Below, piece by piece: positions 59,406-64,000 of a stretch of DNA of 64,000 nucleotides. The first letter of the stretch is position 1. Every line of letters starts with the position of its first letter. A program made the position numbers and the translations under genes. Origin of the DNA: 2-02-FULL-66-14 sp964651335 (lineage in GTDB: Bacteria > Pseudomonadota > Gammaproteobacteria > Burkholderiales > SG8-39); the NCBI GenBank assembly GCA_964651335.1, contig CAZYVT010000001.1, positions 62,001 to 126,000 of the forward strand, written 5' to 3'. The notes below the pieces were generated by a model. That model had not been told where the DNA came from. It made no database searches and saw nothing but the letters and a program-made list of their open reading frames with translations.

Positions 59406-60149
59406 ATGGCTGCGATTGATGACAATTTGCAAGCTGTAATGGCGCGGATCGCGCGCGCCGCCGAAGCCGCGGGGCGCAGACCCGCCTCCGTGCGGCTGCT
59501 CGCGGTGTCGAAAACCCAGCCGGCGGCGCGGGTCGAGGAGGCGTTCCGGGCGGGCCAGACGGCGTTTGGCGAGAATTACGTGCAGGAGGCCCTGCACAAG
59601 ATGGATGCACTCGCGCGCAGCCTGGGCGAGGCGCGCGCCCGGGCGCTTGAGTGGCACCTGGTCGGGCCCCTGCAAAGCAACAAAACGCGGCCTGCAGCGG
59701 AGCGTTTCGCCTGGGTGCACACGCTCTCGAATGTGAAGGTGGCGCGCCGGCTGTCCGAACAGCGTCCTGCCGGGCTTGCGCCGCTCAACGTCCTGGTCCA
59801 GGTGAATGTCTCCGCAGCGGCGTCGAAATCCGGCGCCGAACCCGATGCTGTGCCGGCGCTCGCGCAAGCGGTGGTGTTGCTCCCGCGCCTCAAGCTGCGC
59901 GGCTTGATGGCGATCCCGGAACCTGCGCACGATGCGGGGCTGCAACGGGCGCGCTTTCGCGCCGTGCGGGAGTTGTTCGAGCGCCTGCGCGGGGAAATGA
60001 CCGCGCAGGGTGCGGTGGGACTCGCGCTGGATACCCTTTCGCTCGGGATGAGCGACGACATGGAAGCAGCCATCGCCGAGGGCTCGACCCTGGTCCGGAT
60101 CGGAACCGCGATCTTCGGCGCGCGGCGCAAGGAAAGGGACGCGGCGTGA
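59406..60149 (+). CDS. yggS: YggS-family PLP homeostasis protein
   Basis: The 247-residue protein has a TIM-barrel fold like the N-terminal domain of alanine racemase. The PLP Lys is in LLAVSKTQP (about residue 36), followed by FGENYVQEAL, WHLVGPLQSNK and LSLGMSDDMEAAI. It binds PLP and keeps vitamin B6 and amino-acid pools balanced; no catalytic reaction is established. It overlaps proC by 4 bases. Confidence 0.95.
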   Translation: MAAIDDNLQAVMARIARAAEAAGRRPASVRLLAVSKTQPAARVEEAFRAGQTAFGENYVQEALHKMDALARSLGEARARALEWHLVGPLQSNKTRPAAERFAWVHTLSNVKVARRLSEQRPAGLAPLNVLVQVNVSAAASKSGAEPDAVPALAQAVVLLPRLKLRGLMAIPEPAHDAGLQRARFRAVRELFERLRGEMTAQGAVGLALDTLSLGMSDDMEAAIAEGSTLVRIGTAIFGARRKERDAA

Positions 60150-60958
60150 AAATTGCGTTTCTCGGCGGCGGCAACATGGCTACCGCACTGATCGGCGGGT
60201 TGCTCGCGAAGGGCTTCGGCGCCGGGTCGATCTCGGTGATCGAAGTGCTCGACGCTGCGCGTGAAAGGCTCGGCGCCCGGTACAAGGTGCACGCGAGCGC
60301 GGCAGCCGACGAAGCGACGCGCGCGGCCGACACGCTGGTGCTTGCCGTAAAGCCGCAGGACCTGCGCGCCGCGCTCTCGAGCTTCCGGGACATCGTTCGC
60401 GGCAAGCTCGTGGTCAGCATCGCCGCGGGCGTGCGGCTTGCCGACATCTCGCGCTGGCTGGGCGGACACCGTCGCCTGGTGCGCTCGATGCCGAACATGC
60501 CCGCGCTTATCGGCGCCGGCATCGCCGCGCTCTACGCGCCGCCGGAAGTCGGCGCCGAGGAACGGGCGCGCGCGGAAAGCCTCCTCGGCGCGGTCGGCGC
60601 GACCGTGTGGGTGGACGAGGAGCAGCTGCTCGACCCGGTCACGGCGCTCTCGGGAAGCGGCCCTGCGTACGTGTTCTGGTTCATCGAGCAGCTCGCGGCA
60701 TCGGGCGTCGCGCTCGGGATTCCGGCCGAAATCGCGCGCAAGCTCGCGCTTGAAACCGTGTCCGGCGCGGCGCAACTTGCGGCGCGCAGCGCCGAGCCCG
60801 TCGCCGTCCTGCGCGAGCGGGTCACCTCGAAGGGCGGCACCACCGAGGCCGCGCTACGCGTATTCGACGAGGAAAGGCTCGCCGAGCGCCTGCGGCGCGC
60901 GCTCGAAGCGGCCAGCCGCCGCGGCGCCGAGCTCGGGGAGCAACTGGGCCGCGACTGA
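60146..60958 (+). CDS. proC: Pyrroline-5-carboxylate reductase
   Basis: ProC makes proline from pyrroline-5-carboxylate with NAD(P)H. The 270-residue protein has the Rossmann GGGNMATALIGGL (about 7-19), VLAVKPQDL, RSMPNMPALIGAG, and the signature ALSGSGPAYVFWFIE (about 168-182). The start is GTG, overlapping the yggS stop. Next comes yggT, with the genes abutting. Confidence 0.96.
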   Translation: MKIAFLGGGNMATALIGGLLAKGFGAGSISVIEVLDAARERLGARYKVHASAAADEATRAADTLVLAVKPQDLRAALSSFRDIVRGKLVVSIAAGVRLADISRWLGGHRRLVRSMPNMPALIGAGIAALYAPPEVGAEERARAESLLGAVGATVWVDEEQLLDPVTALSGSGPAYVFWFIEQLAASGVALGIPAEIARKLALETVSGAAQLAARSAEPVAVLRERVTSKGGTTEAALRVFDEERLAERLRRALEAASRRGAELGEQLGRD

Positions 60959-61531
60959 ATGTTTTCGCAGATCGGGCAGCTGCTGGTCGACGTGGTGGCG
61001 AGTTTCTTTGTGTACCTGCTGCTGGCGCGCTTTCATTTCCAATGGCTGCGGGTGTCGTTCCGCAACCCGCTGGGGGAGTTCGTGCTGGGGGCGACCAACT
61101 GGATCGTGATGCCGGCGCGCCGCGTCATCCCTGCGCTTGCCGGCCTCGATGTCGCGACGCTCGCCGCAGCGTGGCTGCTGCAGGGCGCCGGACTCTGGGC
61201 GCTGTCCGTGCTGAAGGGCTGGGAGCCGGGTTCCGCGCCGGGGACCGCTGCCGCGATGCTTGCCGCCGTATCGCTGGTCGATCTGATCCGCTACAGCCTC
61301 TACATCCTGAGCTTCGCGGTGCTGGTGCAGGTCGTGCTGTCGTGGGTCAACCCGTATTCGCCGATCGCGCACGTCTTCGAAGCGATGACGCGGCTTTTCT
61401 TGCGGCCCGTGCGCCGGTTCGTGCCGCCGATCGCCAATGTCGATCTGTCCCCGCTCGTGCTGCTGGTCGTCCTGCAGGTGCTGCTGATTGCGCTTGCCCA
61501 TCTGCGTGATCTCGCGGGAGCGATGTTCTGA
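60959..61531 (+). CDS. yggT: YggT family membrane protein
   Basis: The 190-residue protein has two YggT repeats with four membrane segments overall. The repeated motif appears as RNPLGEFVLGATNWIVMPARR and SPIAHVFEAMTRLFLRPVRR (second copy), each followed by a hydrophobic stretch. The family is linked to osmotic or cell-envelope functions; the mechanism is unknown. The gene starts right after proC and ends at the possible start of the DUF167 gene. Confidence 0.92.
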   Translation: MFSQIGQLLVDVVASFFVYLLLARFHFQWLRVSFRNPLGEFVLGATNWIVMPARRVIPALAGLDVATLAAAWLLQGAGLWALSVLKGWEPGSAPGTAAAMLAAVSLVDLIRYSLYILSFAVLVQVVLSWVNPYSPIAHVFEAMTRLFLRPVRRFVPPIANVDLSPLVLLVVLQVLLIALAHLRDLAGAMF

Positions 61532-61554
61532 CCTGGTGGCGGCGCGAGGGCGAG

Positions 61555-61806
61555 TTGCTGCTGCTCGAAGTTCACGTGCAGCCGGGAGCCGCGCGCGACG
61601 AGGTGAAGGGGTTGCACGGCGGGCGCCTCAAGATCCGGCTCTCGGCGCGGGCCGTCGAAGGCGCCGCCAACGCCGCCTTGATCGAATTCCTCGCTGCGCG
61701 CCTGGGCGTCGCGAAGCGGGATGTCGCGATCCTTGCGGGGGCAGCTTCCCGGGTCAAGCGGGTCGCGGTGCGCGGCGCCCGGTGCGGCCCCGAGGCGTTG
61801 TTGTAG
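61555..61806 (+). CDS. DUF167 (YggU) family protein
   Basis: The 83-residue product (with TTG start) has the YggU fold pattern: LLEVHVQPGAARDEVKGLHG (about 3-22), LKIRLSARAVEGAANAALIEF and AGAASRVKRVAV. The family usually has about 9 more residues, and the same frame upstream (from CTG 61528) reads TWWRREGE, which fits. So translation may begin at a rare CTG or another upstream signal. Function unknown. It ends the yggS-proC-yggT cluster. Confidence 0.85.
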   Translation: MLLLEVHVQPGAARDEVKGLHGGRLKIRLSARAVEGAANAALIEFLAARLGVAKRDVAILAGAASRVKRVAVRGARCGPEALL

Positions 61807-61825
61807 TTTTTCCAAACGTTTGCGA

Positions 61826-61854
61826 TGCAGTGCGGCAGAACCTGTCGCACTGCA
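61826..61854. terminator. Strong hairpin between the convergent DUF167 gene and aceK
   Basis: A 13-bp stem (one G-T pair) with a 3-base loop: TGCAGTGCG-G-CAG pairs with CTG-T-CGCACTGCA. There is no long T-run on either side, but its place between convergent genes suggests a two-way transcription stop. Confidence 0.5.
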
Positions 61855-61868
61855 GCGCGTCGTGGCAT

Positions 61869-63644
61869 TTACCTTTTGAAGCGCGCCGATTCCGGGTAGG
61901 GAAACACGTCCTCCTGCACGCCGGCGCGGATGCGCGCCTGCTTGCAGAGCCAGAAATCGGGGTCGGTGAGGTCGGCATGGTGCTCGAGGAAGATCGCGCG
62001 CGCCTGGGGGCCGGAAACCAGGAAGCCCTCGAACTGCTCCGGATAGATGTCGTTCGCTCCGACTGACCAGTACGGTTCCGCAGACATTTCCTCTTCCGGC
62101 GTGCGAGGCGGAGGAATGCGGCGGAAATTGCAATCGGTCATGTACGCGATCTCGTCGTAGTCGTAAAACACGATCCGGTTGTGCCGCGTCACGCCGAAAT
62201 TCTTGAGCAGCATGTCGCCGGGGAAGATATTGGCGCCGGCGAGGTCCTTGATGGCGTTCCCGTACTCGATGAGCGCGTGGGCGAGGCGCGCTTTGTCCCC
62301 GTCCTGCGCCGCTTCCTCGAGGTACAGGTTGAGCGGCTGCATGCGGCGCTCGATGTAGACGTGCTTGATGACGATCCGGTCGCCCTCGAGCTCGATGTTC
62401 GAGGCGGCCTCGGACTTGAGCTCCTCGAGGAGCGCCGGGTCGAACCGCTCGAGCGGCAGCGCCACGAGCGAGTACTCGAGCGTATCGGCAAGCCTCCCCA
62501 CCCGGTCGTGGTATTTCACCAGCAGGTACTTTTGCTCCACCGTGGCGCGGTCCATCTCCTTGGGCGGCGCGAAGCGGTCGCGGATCGCCTTGAACACGTA
62601 CGGGAACGAGGGCAGGGTGAACACCAGCATCACCATGCCCTTGATGCCGGGCGCGACCACGAAATTGTCCGAGGAATGTTTCAGGTGGTAGAAGAGGTCG
62701 CGATAGAATACGGTCTTGCCCTGCTTGTGCAGGCCGACCGCCATGTACATCTCGGCGCGCGGCTTCTTCGGCATCAGCTGCCGCAGGAACGACACGTACG
62801 CCGCCGGCACCTCCATGTCGACCAGGAAATAGGCGTGCGCGAACGAGAACAGGATCAGTACCCGGTCCTGCTCGGCGAGCAGCGTGTCGAGATAGAGCTC
62901 CTTTGCCTCGTTTTGCAGGATCGGCACCGCGAACGGCAGCTCCATATTTCCGTTCATGATCTTGCCCACGATGTAGGCGGCCTTGTTGCGGAAAAACAAT
63001 GAACCGAGCACCTGGATCTGCAGACTCGGTCGCGCTCGCGTCGGGCGCGGGAAATACGCGCGCAGCGCGCGGATCACGTTCCTGATGTCGCGGCGCAGGT
63101 CCTCGAAGGGGTTGGCGAGCCCGAAGTCGCGCACGATCGCCTCCAGCGTCGGGCGCAGCCCCGCCCCGCCCTTTCTCGGGTAGTAGCTCCGGTAGGCTGG
63201 CTCCTCGCCCTCCAGGTGTTCGGTAGCGACCGCCGGCCGCCAGAAGATGAACTCGTTGCGGTAGTAGCGCCGGTGCAGCACCTGGCAGGCGACCGAATTG
63301 AAGAAGGTCTCGGCCAGCTCCGGCTGGCGGTGCTCATGGAGCAGCGGAATGTAGGCGAGCTTGATCGCCGGCCAGAGCGTCTCATCGGTCTCGGCTTCCG
63401 GAAAGCGCGCGAGCAGGCTCTCGACGCCTTCCTGCACGCGGCGGTCGTACATCGCGATGCGCTCGCGCGCAAGCTCGCGCATGGCGGCCCAGTCGGCGCG
63501 CTCGAACAGCGCCTTGGCGCGGACCGCGGCCTGGCGAAACAGACGGTAGTGCCGGTCGAAGCCTTCGAGAATCGCGCGCGCGATTTCCGTCGCCCGCGTC
63601 GAACGGTCTTCGTGCAGCCGGAGGACCTTCGCCGACTCGGTCAC
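61869..63644 (-). CDS. aceK: Isocitrate dehydrogenase kinase/phosphatase
   Basis: AceK phosphorylates and dephosphorylates isocitrate dehydrogenase, steering flux to the glyoxylate bypass. The 591-residue protein has the N-terminal regulatory helical part (1-310), the kinase domain with VVAPGIKGMVMLVFTLPSFP (near 336-355), IVFYDYDEIAYMTDCNF (with the Asp residues), and PEQFEGFL near the end. It is encoded next to isocitrate lyase, the first enzyme of that bypass. Confidence 0.95.
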   Translation of the reverse strand: MTESAKVLRLHEDRSTRATEIARAILEGFDRHYRLFRQAAVRAKALFERADWAAMRELARERIAMYDRRVQEGVESLLARFPEAETDETLWPAIKLAYIPLLHEHRQPELAETFFNSVACQVLHRRYYRNEFIFWRPAVATEHLEGEEPAYRSYYPRKGGAGLRPTLEAIVRDFGLANPFEDLRRDIRNVIRALRAYFPRPTRARPSLQIQVLGSLFFRNKAAYIVGKIMNGNMELPFAVPILQNEAKELYLDTLLAEQDRVLILFSFAHAYFLVDMEVPAAYVSFLRQLMPKKPRAEMYMAVGLHKQGKTVFYRDLFYHLKHSSDNFVVAPGIKGMVMLVFTLPSFPYVFKAIRDRFAPPKEMDRATVEQKYLLVKYHDRVGRLADTLEYSLVALPLERFDPALLEELKSEAASNIELEGDRIVIKHVYIERRMQPLNLYLEEAAQDGDKARLAHALIEYGNAIKDLAGANIFPGDMLLKNFGVTRHNRIVFYDYDEIAYMTDCNFRRIPPPRTPEEEMSAEPYWSVGANDIYPEQFEGFLVSGPQARAIFLEHHADLTDPDFWLCKQARIRAGVQEDVFPYPESARFKR

Positions 63645-63653
63645 ATCGGGAGC

Positions 63654-64000
<347 letters not shown>

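Overview
The window is a 64 kb stretch of a high-GC proteobacterial chromosome, most likely a betaproteobacterium (Burkholderiales/Nitrosomonadales type). The evidence is the gene neighbourhoods: pilT-pilU beside yggS-proC-yggT; polA divergent from a DUF2782 gene and a Pseudomonas-type thrB; ubiE/ubiJ/ubiB; dacC-dat-DUF493-lipB-lipA; yqgE-ruvX-pyrR-pyrB-pyrC'; accB-accC-prmA; aceK-aceA. Genes are tightly packed and many share ATGA or TGATG start/stop overlaps. Several starts are GTG or TTG. I see no tRNA, rRNA or CRISPR array.

Layout. 1-0.5 kb: the start of a secreted trypsin-like protease (minus, cut by the window edge). 0.6-1.8 kb: apaH and a HIT protein. 1.8-7.6 kb: a minus-strand operon (nucleotidyltransferase-like protein, TlpA-type thioredoxin, aroQ, accB, accC, prmA, zinc-ribbon membrane protein, PfkB kinase); prmA lacks about 100 internal residues. 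7.7-16.6 kb: mpl, esterase, RNB ribonuclease, TonB-like protein, aroE, mtgA, diguanylate cyclase, mgtE.

16.6-23.5 kb is the accessory island. It holds an IS110-family transposase with a structured non-coding region downstream (candidate bridge/seek RNA). Next come a TPR protein with an HExxH motif whose frame is broken at an 11-G tract, and an 809-residue protein joining a PD-(D/E)XK-like nuclease, a DUF2075/Schlafen-type helicase and an S24/LexA-type peptidase domain. A MazG-like nucleotide pyrophosphohydrolase and a decayed transposase tail complete it. Base composition in the TPR and helicase genes is visibly more AT-rich than in the flanks. I read this as a candidate defence or stress-response module and the most interesting part of the window.

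23.5-36 kb returns to core functions: hemL, thiE, thiD, rubredoxin, the yqgE-ruvX-pyrimidine cluster, rlpA, and the dacC/lipoate cluster. 35.9-36.8 kb is a small accessory patch with an HTH antitoxin-like gene and a ParE-type toxin-antitoxin pair. 37-54 kb: polA, thrB, membrane proteins, ubiquinone genes, a sodium:solute symporter, a VanZ-like protein, a ferredoxin, a hydrolase, a NodIJ-like ABC exporter and an rRNA methyltransferase-like protein. 54-55.7 kb: cupin, GFA and TPMT-type genes on the minus strand.

55.66-56.94 kb carries two minus-strand genes separated and flanked by attC-like sites, one with a textbook bulged hairpin. This looks like an integron cassette cluster without its integrase in the window. 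57-64 kb: pilU, pilT, then yggS-proC-yggT-yggU, and finally aceK and the end of aceA running off the right edge.
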